64,000 nucleotides of DNA from Panax quinquefolius (taxonomy: Eukaryota > Streptophyta > Magnoliopsida > Apiales > Araliaceae): positions 8,684,237-8,748,236 of the forward strand of contig CM035168.1 of the NCBI GenBank assembly GCA_020205615.1, given 5' to 3'. This document shows positions 48,018-60,050 of this stretch, one piece after another. Position 1 is the first letter of the stretch; the number at the start of each line of letters is the position of its first letter. The position numbers were made by a program, and so were the translations under genes. Under the pieces are notes generated by a model. The model saw nothing but the letters and a program-made list of their open reading frames with translations, did not search any database and had not been told where the DNA came from.

Positions 48018-50224
48018 AATTAATTATTAATTGACGTATAACATACGACACGCACATCTTAGGTCTTCAATGCAATTATGTATTGCGTGTCATGTCGTTT
48101 TATAATGTATTGAGAAACTTCAACAGTCTCGGACCATCTCACTATTTTCCTGTTATCCTCGCTCGACCCAGCTACACTCTTATTACCTGAAAGGAATTGT
48201 GAAGCAAAAGGGTGAGCACAACTAGCCAGTAAAGTATATCATGACTAAATATAATTAAATTATCAATAGCCTTCATCAGTAATAAATCAAAGATTTAGAA
48301 CATATGGTAGATGATAAAAAATTTCAACCATAGTTGCAGCGGAACGAACAATCCATTAGAAGAGTCAAATAGACCATCAGGTCTATTATCTCCTCTATGT
48401 TAAAAGTCCACCAATAATGTTTTATCCCTGTAACATCAATCAATAATTTCTGTTCACAATCATATGAATAACTCATAATCATAATTGTGATTCTAAATTC
48501 CTCTTCGCACCCAGGATGAAGATAATTTTCATCACCTATCTTCACCAAACATCAAAATTATGGTTATACCAAATCAAAATTCTTGTTCATAATCATGCTA
48601 ATAAATTCATCTTTGCATTACGGGCCAAAGATATTTATTAACAATTCATCTTTGCTCTACATGCCAAAGACATACAACTGTATTATAAAAGAGTCAAGTA
48701 GAGCATGATATCTACTAACTTCTACGAATTAAAAGTGTATAATCAATATTTTATCGCTGAGACTCAGCTTAATAAATAATCTACATCATCGAATCATCCC
48801 TGCACTGCGGCCAAGGATATTCATGTAATAATCAATAGTCATGACTATACCGAATAATCCCTGGTCATAATCACACCAACAATTGCCCATCAATGAACTA
48901 CAGGCCAATGAGGACTTTTACCACATCATTTGTCACATTACGGTCATAACTATACCGAATAATCCCTAGTCATAATCATACCAAGTCCATCTATGCACGT
49001 AAGCCAAAGATGACTTTAATCACAATATAAACATGAGAATGATGACAGTGATATAAACATTAATCAAACGAAAACAAAGATAAATATTAAAGACTTTAAA
49101 TTTATCCAAATATTATCAATCACATAATAAATCCATAATCTAATATTGTTAATATCATAACAATATTTTAATCACCTCTTAAACTTATAAACAGTTTATT
49201 TCAATTGTTTACACTTTACCAAATAATGCATTTAATCATTTAAAAATGCCATACTCATAAGATTTCATCACCAATGATCAAATCCCTCATCAACAATATT
49301 CATATATCTTATATAGGATTTCCAAGCCATAAAATCCTACTTACCAGTTTTTATACTTCACATAACATATTTAATTCATATGTTTGTAATTAAACTATTT
49401 TTATGAAATATACCAAATTAGTCCCAAAAATATTTCTTTTCTTGGATTTAGCATAATATAGTCCCATAATGAACATATATTTTTCTCAGAATTTTTAAAA
49501 TTCATTTACTATTTTTTAAAAATCAATTTCTAATTAATTTCTTAAGAAATTAGCTACCTCAAGTTTAACTCCAAAAATTCCCAAATCTTGGCAGGATCTT
49601 ACACATGTTAACGTGAGCTTCCAGTTTAAATTTCATGGTCATCGGAGTTATAGAAATCCGGTTATAGCGTTTTTCGACGGAAAAACCTAAATATTGAAAT
49701 GGTCATAACTTGCTCATTTTAAGTCAGAATGAGTTTATTTTTGGACAGGAGGTACCTTATACCATAATACTTTCATGTCCCAAAAGGCCAGAATTTTTCT
49801 CACAAATTAAGTGGCCGAAACAGCCCTTCTAAAAATCTAGATAGTAGCATTTCGGTAATTTCCAACTTTTGACTTCTTTGCTAAAATCAGTCCACACAAA
49901 AATCTACAGCACCTTTTCCAGTGATTCCACTTGGAGATGCTACAAAACTCATAGATCTAACTCTAGAACTTGACCACACTCAAAAATTCAAAATATAATA
50001 GGAGATATGGTCAATTGAATTTCATGTTTTATTTTCACCAAAATCTGATTTTCAACCCTTTGTGATTTCTAAGAAACTTTCATGTTTTCACATAATAACC
50101 AACATAACTCATCATAACACTTACTAATACTTCATATACCCATGATTTTTATCAGTCCAATGCTTTTATTATGACTCTCATCATAATCAACGTAACTGAG
50201 ATCATTTCCACAATTTAATAAGGA

Positions 50225-51470
50225 ATGAATATAAAGGATCATTCACCATGCATGTGGTAATCCACATAGACAGGTTATTCCAGCAGAATAATAAAGAATG
50301 GAATAACAGAAGGATTCACCATGCATGCGATAGAGACCGCACAGACAGATTATTTCCAATAGAATAATAAATAATGGAACCAGTCCCAAGCGAACGCCTT
50401 ACGCATGTGATATTCCGGCGAATAATAAATGCGGAATAATAAATAATGGAACCAGGTCCGGCGTAAAATGCACAAACAGGATATTCCGACAGAATAATAA
50501 ATGCGGAATAATAAATAATGGAACCAGGTCCGGCGTAAAATGCACAGACAGGATATTCCGACAGAATAATAAATGCGGAATAATAAATAATGAAACCAGG
50601 TTCGGCGTAAAATGCATGAGCGAGGATATTCCGGCGAATAATAAATGCGGAATAATAAATAATGGAACCAGTCCCAGCGTAAAATGCATGAAACAGGATA
50701 TTCAATGTAGAATAATAAATGCGGAATAATAAATAATGGAACCGTGTCCCACGTAAAAGCATTGCGAGCGTGATATTCCGGCGAGAATAATAAATGCGGA
50801 ATAATAAATAATGAAACCAGGTTCGGCGTAAAATGCACAGACAGGATATTCCGACAGAATAATAAAGAATGGAATAACAACAAAATTTCACCATGTATGC
50901 GGTACTTCACATAAACAGGTTATTCCAACAGAATAATAAAGATCGGAACCGTGTCAAAGTAAAATTACAGACCGAAGCGAGATATTCTAACGTAATAATA
51001 AAGAATGGAATAATAGAAGAATTTCACCATGTATGCGGTACTTGCGATAAACAAAGTTATTCCAACATAATAATACGAGAATGGAATAATGAAAGAATTT
51101 CACCATGTATGTGGTACTTAGATAAAAAAAGTTATTCCAACATAATAATGAAGAATGGAATAATAGAAAATTTTCACCATATATGCGGACTTTCAGTAAA
51201 ACAAAAGTTATTCCAACATAATAATACGAAATGGAATAACGTAAGAATTTCACCATGTATGCGGTACTTCATAAACAAAGTTATTCCAACAGAATAATAA
51301 AGAATGGAATAATAGAAGAATTTCACCATGTATGCAGTACTTCGCATAGACAGGTTATTCCAACATAATAATGAAGAATGGAATAATAGAAGAATTTCAC
51401 CATGTATGCAGTACTTCGCATAAACAGGTTATTCCAACATAATAATAAAGAATGGAATAACAACTCTTAC
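50225..51470 (-). repeat. Expanded minisatellite arrays of the minus-strand LTR
   Basis: At 50397-50850 there are about six copies of a 72-bp unit (for example 50491-50562: AGAATAATAAATGCGGAATA...). At 50860-51470 there are about eight copies of a ~77-bp relative ('gaataataaagaatggaata...caccatgtatgcggtactt'). The plus-strand LTRs have only about three of the first type. Two overlapping ORFs (50316-50910) are translations of this array, not genes. Confidence 0.85.
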
Positions 51471-51714
51471 GAGTATTGAAAGAAAGTAATTCTCTTCATG
51501 AATACGAAAGAATAATACCCCTTACGGGTACAACAAATAATATCCCTTACCTTAGAAGAATAGAAAGGTAGCTGACTTCTCTTCTTCTTTCTCTCTATAA
51601 TTTCTCTCAATAGCTTCTCTCTATAATTTCTCTCTCTAGAGTTTCAGTAAATTCGTAAGAAATAATGAAGGAATGAGCTTCTATTTATAGGAGAATGGAC
51701 TGAATAGTAACTAA

Positions 51715-52115
51715 TTCATGAACGGTCCAGATTGATTTACTTTTAAACCAACGGTCCATACTGATTCACTATTAAACTTTAAACCAACGGTCCATACTGA
51801 TTCACTATTAAACTTTAAAGCAACGGTCCATACTGATTCACTATTAAGCTTTAAAGCAACGGTACATATTGATTTACTAATATAATTTCAACCAACGGTC
51901 TGAAAAATTAGCACATCTCCTCATGGAATAATATTGTACCCAAAAATAATTTGGACCAAAAAGAAATATATTGTTTGGGTGAATAGTACCCCGTGAATAG
52001 TAACTCATGAATAGTAACTCATGAATAGTAACTCATGAATAGTAACTCGTGAATAGTAACTCATGAATAGTAACTCGTGAATAGTAACTCATGAATAGTA
52101 ACTCGTGAATAGTAC
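51715..52115 (-). repeat. 37-bp and TAGTAACTCATGAA repeat arrays
   Basis: About four 'aacggtccatactgattcactattaaactttaa' units (51715-51900) are followed by about nine AGTAACTCRTGAAT units (51984-52115). These are the reverse complements of the arrays at 15521-15660 and 15287-15398, the second with more copies here. Confidence 0.85.
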
Positions 52116-52622
52116 TCCGACACGAAAAGTGCCCTGAATACCCGATTGAACAATATAACCTCCAGACATCAATTATTATCGAAATAAATATCGATTTCTA
52201 CTAACACAAATAATACCAACACAATGAAACTATCAAATTCATCTTTAATCAACACGAACTTATTCATCATTAATATTATAAACTCACAATATTTAACAAC
52301 CAGGTTGTTCCCAGGAAAGAGGGGCTTTAAATAAGGATTTCTCCTGATCATGGCGCAATTAGGTGACCAAACCTCTCCTTGACAGAACTTCTAGACATTG
52401 TAAATATTACAATTTAATAATATGAATAACTTTGTCGTCTCAATTATTGATTTAATAATATAACATATTGTGCAGATGATACTGTGACAATAATCGAATC
52501 AATAATATGAGAGATATGATGCAGCAATTACTGTAGCAATAATTGAGTATAACTGAGTGACTTTTCAAATAAGCATCAATAATCGATACCGTGTGCTACT
52601 ATGCAACCACGCGTATTTTACC

Positions 52623-53473
52623 TGTGACACCCCCAAAATAGGTATACATCACCCATTTTGAGTCGTCAATAACATGGTACAGAAACAACTACAACTTTAT
52701 TAATACAACATGAAAACTGTGAGTTTAAATACAAATATTGCCGTCTAGACAATATTCACACCCAAATAAGTCCTCATTATAATTATTGGTACATTATTTT
52801 ACAAAAATGGTGAGGATTACTAAAACAACTTTCTAGAATCTTCATTCCACACCCCGACTAGAACTCGCTACATTCTCGCCTCCTGAGAAGAAAAATGGAA
52901 CAAAAAGGAAAAGGGTGAGCTCAACTAGCCCGATAAAAGAATATTATGGTGAGATAATATAGAACAAATTATCGTTAGTCTTCAACAGGGAAAAATCTGA
53001 TAAAATACAATAGACAACAAGTTTCAGATCAATATTCGCAGCAGAAATAATAATTCATAGAAAAGTTACGTAGAGAATGAAATCTATTTTTATCTATGAA
53101 TTTAAAAGTTCATCATCAATATTTTATCCCTGTAACATCAATCAATATTCATCTTGAATCAAATATTCATCTTTACTACTGAGCCAAAGATATTCATCGA
53201 TCGGTCATGTTCATCTCAACACTTTGTACATCTTTTGCACTACAGAGACAAAGATATTCATCAAAATTCATTCATCTTTTACTACAGGCCAAAGATATTC
53301 ATGAATACCATCATTTAGGACTGAGGATGATGAAAATATTTTAAAGAAAAGCGAAACCAAAGGAAACAAAAGAGCAAATATTAAGGATTCGTACTTTAAA
53401 CAGTCCAAGTTCAAAAATACTTCATTAATAATTATAGTGAAGTAAAATTCAAGAATGATCAAAACATGGATAC
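52623..53473 (-). repeat. Second minus-strand chromovirus LTR, partial
   Basis: It starts TGTGACACCCCCAAAATAGG, the complement of an LTR end, inside the LTR at 47394-52622. It follows the 3' part of the LTR at 38682-41395 in reverse (shared 'ctcctgagaaga' and 'aagggtgagctcaactagcc'). It breaks off at 53474, where the next element begins. The remainder is probably beyond the window. Confidence 0.75.
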
Positions 53474-56304
53474 TGTAATAACCGTAAATTTTATGATTTA
53501 ATATTAATATTCATAAATAGAGCCTGTGATTAATTATTTTATAAATGCTTACATGGCATGAGGTGAGTAACTTAAATTATGTGAAATAACCCAACTTATT
53601 AATAATTATTAAGGTGGTGTATAATTTAGTGTTATTGGGTAAATTAAATTAATTAATTTCTTTGCCATATATAATTAAGTATTTGCATGTTTATAATCCA
53701 AATAATAAATTGGGAGTCTAGCCCAAAAAATTAATTGATGGACTTTTGAGTTAGCCCAATAAACTTGGGTTATTTAAAATCCAATTCGGAACCCAACATA
53801 ATAGTTAACTGATGGTACATGGTGTTGGTTTAATAAAATGTGGCGTGGGGCATTGGGCCCGACCGACTAGCCCCTTGTCTATGTCTGAGATCTATTCTCT
53901 TGTCCCAAATTAAGGGTCACCAAGTACAAGGAACAGTAGCCTAAACTCTCTTTATGCAAACTTTCAAGCTGCTAATCCTAGGCATGCAGGGCTAGCTAAG
54001 TGGCTGGTATGGAATGGTTAAACAACTCCTTAAGTAACCATTGTTCATTTCTATTGCACCATGAATCCCAACATTGGGTAAAGCAAGTGTCTAGTCCATG
54101 CTTTTCTCTTTAAATACAAGCCACCATGGCAGTCTGTTATAGTGATAAAAGTGTTGGAGAAATCTGAGTAAAGAATTCTTAGTTGCTAAGCATTACCAAA
54201 TTAGTGTGTGAGATATCAAGGTTAAAGCTCGAGAAGGTATAATTTCTACTTCGTTCTTAACTTGAGTCTTGTTTGATTCTCGATTTTCCTAAATTAATAG
54301 GTCAAGTATGATGAATTAGCATGATATAGGGTGTTTAAAAGTTTACTTTCGTGCATGAATACGTTAATAATTGTCTGGAATCAAGTTGTGGCTACTCTGC
54401 AAAACAGAGCATGTTCACTGCTTCTGAACTCCATGGGGTGCAGCTGCACCGTACTTAGGAACCAGCTGATGGGTTCGGTCGTGTTAGACCATGTATTAAG
54501 AAATTCCCTTAGGTTGTATGCATATAGTAAAGTCTTAATGAAATTAACCCAACAAACTTAGACTTTGTCGAAATAGTGTAGACCGAAGTCTCTGAAAGAG
54601 CTGACTTCGGAGATGTCTTCGGACAAAGCGTGTTGTCTTCGGACAAGTCGTGATGTCTTCGGACAAAGCGTGTTGTCTTCGGACAAGTCGTAATGTCTTC
54701 GGACAAAGCGTGTTGTCTTCGGACAAGTCGTAATGTCTTCGGACAAAGCGTGTTGTCTTCGGACAAGTCGTAATATCTTCGGATATGGCGCGTCTTAGGC
54801 TTGACATGGCGGATGTCTTGACTTGGACATGGCGAGATGTCACAGGACTCGGAGACAAGATCATAACTTGATATAAGGATGGATTAATAATATTCCTATA
54901 CGCTATAAACTATTATTACGAGAATGAGTTCTAAGTAGAAATTCTACTAACCGGAAAATAAATCTAATGCCTGCAAACATGCGTAGAAAAGGGTCGGTGG
55001 AATTGATAGATGTTATGGTCTACTTAAAGAAATGAACCTCTTGAAACTACGAAGAAGAAAGATTATGAAAAACTAGCACTGGTCAAAAGTATGAGCATGT
55101 TAGTGTACAGCTATAAGTTCTGATGGGTGCAGCAGTATACATAGATAGAAAGAAAAATGTGTTATGTGTACATGTTGTTTATATATGTAAATCAAGTGTG
55201 TTTGGCTAATGAATACCTATACTTACATAAATAGGACAAACATAGATCATTGAGGTGATTTTCGCTACAAGTAGTAATCAACGCTAAAGGCAAGTTCCCT
55301 GACCTCACTCAAATTTACATTGAGCAAGTATCCGAACACTATTATTATTGTGTTGCAAGTTCCTTACTTCTTACACTGTATACATTCGAATTGTCGTCTC
55401 AAGCAAATATTTGTTTCAATTCGAAAATCATTTATATACCTTAACGTTGTTGCAAACATTGGATTTATTGTTCTTAAATGCATGATAAAAATTGTCTAAG
55501 CCTTTGATTCGACTAGACTATTATTATGCTATCTAAACCAACTGACTTGGTGCGGACTATCGTAAATCTACTGAGATGAACAACCCTCATTGAAGGGGAA
55601 ATTATATATTGTCGGGGGACCGACGTGCGCACATGAGTATGATTAAATGTTATGCATAACGTTGGGTACTTTAGGCTGATCACCTGTTGTACTCGTTTAC
55701 TTTGGATTACAGTGTAATACTGTTAATTCTAGTAAGATTTCTTAGTCCTTAGTGACTGCTCAGTACTCATTCATTTTGAACCTCGAAATGAACGAATCCT
55801 GAAATTTTGTTGATATCCTTCAGTCTATAGCGACACCTATTGAATACTCTTGATATTTCTTGATATCCTTGAACTACCAATTATTATTATACCCTTGAAA
55901 GGTTTAAATGCTATAACTGCTTGTTCTTACCGGCTATATTACTTCTTTGAGACAAACTCGTTGCTCATACTTGCTTCCTAAAACATTACAGAGTAAGCGA
56001 GCAAGGCGGTACTTCAGGACAGGACAAGGGAAAGGCAAAGCGACAGAATAACTTAGTCCTTAAGACTAGAAGTATTATTATTATTGTTATGCTTGTTATG
56101 ATGTATTCAAGAATGATTAAGTTATGTTTAAGTTAATCACTGAATTGTCGTAGTAATGGTTACGGTATCTTGGGACGCAAATATTTATATTATATCAATG
56201 TAAATTATTCTAGTATTTCCGTTGTTGATTTTAGTAAGATATTCGTAGTTGTACGTGATGCACCGAATTCGAGATATGGGTGTCCAAATTTTGGGGGCGT
56301 CACA
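53474..56304 (+). repeat. 5' LTR of the right-hand chromovirus
   Basis: TGTAATAACCG...GGGGGCGTCACA, 2.83 kb. It shares only the terminal GGGGGCGTCACA and the primer site with the other LTR families. It holds a minisatellite at 54612-54785, about four copies of a 40-bp unit built from two GTCTTCGGACAA half-units. TTAAATAC at 54110-54117 is a possible TATA element. Confidence 0.9.
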
Positions 56305-56320
56305 GGTTGGTATCAAAGCC
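56305..56320 (+). other. Primer-binding site, Met-tRNA type
   Basis: GGTTGGTATCAAAGCC directly follows the LTR, with the same one-base difference from the iMet complement as at 12759. Confidence 0.75.
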
Positions 56321-56525
56321 ATAGTTATAAACCTTAGGAGCGAGAGCCCTCAGATTATAACTTAGGAGAACTTGGAAGATAGAAAGGGATGAAACTCATA
56401 TATAGTTTTCATAGAGATGGACTTAGCGTGTTATAGAATATAACTTCATTTTATACAATGAACTTATGTTAATTAACATTCTAATGGAGTTGTTGTTTGT
56501 TTTGTCTTGTGTTGGTGATTGTAGG

Positions 56526-57300
56526 ATGACTGACATGGGAGGACCTAGCCGAGTGGTAGAAGAGGAGCCGCGTGACATACACGTGGTATATGAGGCACCA
56601 TTGATAGCGGAGCCTATATTAACTGTAGTCCCTATCAATGATGATGATGAGTAAGAGGAGATGGAGCCAATACTCGAGGAGTCTGATCCAGAGGAGGGGC
56701 CTATGGAGGAGTGTATGGTGAACGAGCCCATGGGGGACTCCGCGAGGCTACTTTTGAGGATAGGATGTTGGGGGAGTATGAGGAGCAGATTTTAGAGTTA
56801 GGGTGCAGAGTTGAGGAGTTAGAGGCTGAGGCTAGGGACGGGGAGTTCAATTCCAAAAGGCGAGGGACGAAGACCACCAGAGAAAGTTAGTGATCAGGAG
56901 ATGGAGGTAGAGATTGCTCATCGTGAGGAGGCGAGAATCCAGATGGGGCTTTGTTTCACGCAGGCGGTGGCTAGGAATGTAGAATCGGCGGAGAAGTTGG
57001 AAGAGATGGAGCGAGAGGAGTTGAGCGAGAGAGACGGAGAAGGAAGCTATCCGTACTTTCGGTTAGGGATGGAGGTAATGGATAGGATCCATTTCAAGAG
57101 AAGTAGGAAGGGCCAATGATAGGGCTAACGATCTAGAAGATGAAGTGAGGTGCAAAGGAGGAAGATGAATAGGATGGGCTATGCAAAGTCGCACGCCATG
57201 GAGAGAGCGATTGATGGGGTAAATCACTACCCCCTGCAGAAAGAGGGACAAACCCGACACACCATAAGTCGAGATTTGGTGGTGCACATTACTCAGAGGG
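56526..57300 (+). pseudogene. Acidic coiled-coil ORF upstream of gag, broken
   Basis: From ATG 56526: MTDMGGPSRVVEEEPRDIHV..., ending TAA after ~42 codons. The same frame continues acidic for another ~45 codons, then other frames carry EYEEQILELGCRVEELEAEA (about 56775-56835) and the 72-codon frame 56901-57119 (MEVEIAHREEARIQMG...ESAEKLEEMEREELSERD). Glu-rich heptads suggest a coiled coil. It lies before the probable gag start at 57674. It could be a separate accessory gene or an N-terminal extension of gag. I do not recognise the family. Confidence 0.45.
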
Positions 57301-57673
57301 AGTACTAGAGCATTGTGGAGCGCGGAATGATAGATTAAGTCTAGGCGTTAAAAGTTATTAGTTGTAGTTCGTTATGTAGTGTATTATCTGTTGTTGTAAA
57401 TTCAGTCTTTTATGTAGAATGTGAGATAGTTGTAAGCCCCAAAATTTTGAGTTATATTAGAGGGGTAGTATGTTAATGGTTGTCCCCATCTTTTGTGATA
57501 TTAGGAGATAAGTTGTATCGTTTATAGAAGTATGCTAGAGATAAACATGTAATGTAATAATTTGGCATATGAATATAAATGATCTTGTTCTGAAATGTAT
57601 TCTGAAATCTTATTCCTTTTATGGAGAATTAATATAATTAGATAATAAAAATGGAAGTTTAGTGATGCAGAAA

Positions 57674-58271
57674 ATGCCGCCCAGACGTAGATTAAGCTGC
57701 ATAGGAAGAGTTCGGTTAATGATGAGAGAGGACAAGTAGATCCCATTCGAGAGGCTTTAGAGATTTGGGGGAGCTCTTAGGGAAGAAATGAACAAGTACC
57801 ACCCATTCCCAAAGTAGCTCCAACAAGTTCAAGGACTTTAAGAGTGTGGGACCTCCGAAATTCATGGGTACTACCGATCCTATCGTAAAGCAAAACGTGG
57901 ATAAAGGAAATGGAGAAAGCCTTCGCCATTGCTCGTGTGGTGAAGACCAAAAACCGTGTTACGCTACATATATAATGAGGGTGAAGCAAACTACTAGTGG
58001 GAAGCAAATCAATCAGAGGGCGGGAAGGGACTATAACCTCGAAAGGTTTAAGACTTTGTTCTTCGAGAATTACTTCCCGAAGAGCATGAAGAATAAGATG
58101 GAGGTAAAGTTTCTAAAACTAAAACAAGGGGAGATGACAGTGGCACAGTATGCGGCCAAGTTCAATGAACTCGCACGATTCGCAACACATCAAGTAGACA
58201 CTGAAGAAAGGAAATCTCGACGCTTTGAACTTGGCAAGGGACGTGGTGTCAGGTATTCTCCCAATCAATAA
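57674..58271 (+). pseudogene. gag: gag of the right-hand chromovirus, frameshifted, zinc knuckle missing
   Basis: The start is probably ATG 57674 (MPPRRRLS, a common chromovirus gag opening). It soon hits a stop. Capsid homology resumes at VGPPKFMGTTDPIV (57846 on), shifts frame at about 57898-57960 (WIKEMEKAFAIARVV is in the next frame), and returns to FENYFPKSMKNKMEVKFLKL and MTVAQYAAKFNELARFA (about 58065-58190). It ends TAA 58269-58271. The CCHC knuckle expected after this is absent, and protease starts in the next codon. So an internal deletion fused gag to protease across a stop. Confidence 0.75.
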
Positions 58272-58560
58272 TTATTTGATTCGGGTGCTACCTATTCCTT
58301 TGTGTCTGAAGAATTTGCTAATCGACTAAACATACCTCCTGAACATTTAGAAAATTCATTGAACGTAGAGATTGCGAATAAGGAAGTAATTCCCATAGAG
58401 TTTGTTTACCGAAACTATTGTGCAAACATTAGAGGTCACGAACTAAACGTAGACTTAATTCTGATTAAACTGGGAGAGTTTGATGTGATACTAGGAATGG
58501 ATTGGTTATCCGGCCACGCTGCGATAATCGATTGTCAAAAGAAGAGTGTGAACCTTCAGA
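58272..58560 (+). pseudogene. Aspartic protease of the right-hand chromovirus
   Basis: It reads LFDSGATYSFVSEEFANRL directly after the gag stop, with the catalytic D-S-G intact (Asp codon 58278-58280). The later V-I-L-G-M-D-W-L motif is at about 58483-58506. The domain is otherwise whole and in frame with the RT segment behind it (frame open to 58976). It lacks its own start. Confidence 0.8.
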
Positions 58561-59690
58561 CCTCAAATCGGTCTAAGGTAGTGTTTAACGGTAGCTCGTC
58601 GCTTAAGAAATCGTGTTGCCTTACGATGATGCAGGCTAAGAAATTGTTAAGGAAAGGATGTGTAGTTTATTTAGCCTATATAGTGGACACTCAGCAAAAG
58701 GGAATAGAAATGAAAGATATATCAGTGGTCAGAGATTTCCAAGACGTGTTTCCAGATGAACTGCCTGGTCTTCCTCCAGACAGAGAAATCAAATTCATAA
58801 TAGACTTAGCACCGGGAACCGCACCAATTTCGAAAGCCCCATATCGTATGGCGCCAGTAAAAATGAAGGAATTGATGATTCAACTGCAAGAGTTACTAGA
58901 TAAGGGTTACATTCGGCCAGTGTGTCTCCCTTGGGGAGCACCGGTGTTGTTTGTAAAGAAAAGGATGGATCGATGAGGCTCTGTATCAATTATCGGGAGT
59001 TGAACAGAGTGACAATTAAGAATAGATATCCATTGCCAAGGATAAACGACCTTTTCGATCAACTGAAAGGAGCAAAAGTGTTTTCCAAGATAGATTTGCG
59101 AGCGGGTTATCATCGAGTTGAAAGTGCGAGAGGAGGACATACAAAAAGCGGCGTTTCAAACTTCTTCTGACGGACATTACGAATTTTTAGTGATGTCATT
59201 TGGGTTAACCAATGCTCCGGCAGCATTCATGGACTTAATGAACCGAGTTTTCAGGCCATACTTAGATAAGTTCGTAGTAGTATTTATCGGTGACAATTTG
59301 ATTTATTCAAAGACGAAGGAAGAGCACGCCGAACACCTGAAGATGGTATTGGAAGCATTGAGAAGGGAAAAGATGTACGCTAAATTTTCAAAATGTGAAT
59401 TTTGGATGGAAAGGGTTCAATTTCTAGGACATGTGATAGATCAAAATGGAATTTTCGTGGATCCTGCAAAGGTGGAAGCGGTAAGTAACTGGGAACAGCC
59501 GAAGACGCCAACAGAAGTTAGGAGTTTCTTAGGTTTAGCCGGGTACTATCGAAGATTTATCCAAGATTTTTCTAAGATAGAAACCCCGCTGACCAATCTA
59601 ACAAGGAAGACAGAGAAGTTCGTATGGACGGACAAATGCGAGGAGAGTTTTCAAGAATTGAAGAGGAGGTTGAGTGAGGCGCCTGTATTA
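58561..59690 (+). pseudogene. Reverse transcriptase of the right-hand chromovirus, two frameshifts, active site altered
   Basis: Three frames cover the domain: to 58976 ([39 protein letters not shown]), 58950-59115 ([31 protein letters not shown]), and from 59118 ([41 protein letters not shown]). Breaks lie in an A run near 58963 and at CATCGAG (59111-59117), where an extra base sits in what is a CAG codon in relatives. The catalytic F-I-D-D motif reads F-I-G-D (about 59284-59295), losing one metal-binding Asp. The original enzyme copied element RNA to DNA in the particle. Confidence 0.85.
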
Positions 59691-60050
59691 TCATTACCAG
59701 ATGATACGGGAGGATTTGTAGTGTATAGTGATGCATCGCATAGTGGACTTGGTTGTGTGCTAATGCAACATGGCACGGTCATTGCATATGCCTCACGACA
59801 GTTGAAAGATTTCAAAAAACGATACCCTACCCATGACTTGGAGTTAGCGGCGGTAGTCTTTGCATTGAAGATTTGGAGGCACTATTTATATGGAGAAAAA
59901 TGTGAGATATATACGGATCACAAGAGTCTGAAATATATCTTCACATAGAAGGAGTTGAACATGCGACAAAGAAGGTGGTTGGAACTAATCAAGGATTACG
60001 ACTATAAAATTCTTTATCACCGGGAAAAAAGAACGTTGTGGCCGACGCTT
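59691..60050 (+). pseudogene. RNase H and tether of the right-hand chromovirus
   Basis: It continues in the RT frame: [15 protein letters not shown] (catalytic first Asp, about 59717-59760), [31 protein letters not shown], then [12 protein letters not shown] with another acidic residue. TAG at 59946-59948 stands where relatives have CAG (Gln), followed by [20 protein letters not shown] and a frameshift plus TGA at about 60050. The domain is nearly complete apart from these. Confidence 0.8.

Larger units (their letters stand above)
47394..52622 (-). repeat. Long chromovirus LTR in minus orientation, interrupted at its 5' side
   Basis: On the + strand it begins TGTGACGCCCCC, the complement of the LTR end GGGGGCGTCACA. 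It follows the 4.3-kb LTRs in reverse through all landmark blocks, up to the complement of LTR base ~330 (52622), where another LTR starts. Visible length is 5.23 kb, longer than its relatives because of expanded repeats (50225-51470) and an extra ~570-bp segment (about 47545-48115). TATTTATA at 51682-51689 is the reversed TATA box. The flank 47389-47393 (GTAAT) reads ATTAC on the LTR strand. Confidence 0.85.

Noticed and set aside
50316..50910. Two overlapping minus-strand ORFs of 186-192 codons with repeated aromatic motifs (YYSVGI, HYLLFRIYYS)
   Set aside because: They are translations of a 72-bp tandem repeat (multiple of three, so it stays open in several frames). The same repeat gives different ORFs in other LTRs.
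54612..54785. CRISPR-like regular array
   Set aside because: Units are contiguous with no unique spacers, lie in a plant LTR, and are duplicated in the partner LTR.
54509..54864. Reverse-strand ORFs with repeated SEDITTCPKTTRFVRR units (also 62699-63027)
   Set aside because: They come entirely from the GTCTTCGGACAA minisatellite in the LTR; no start context or conservation beyond the repeat.
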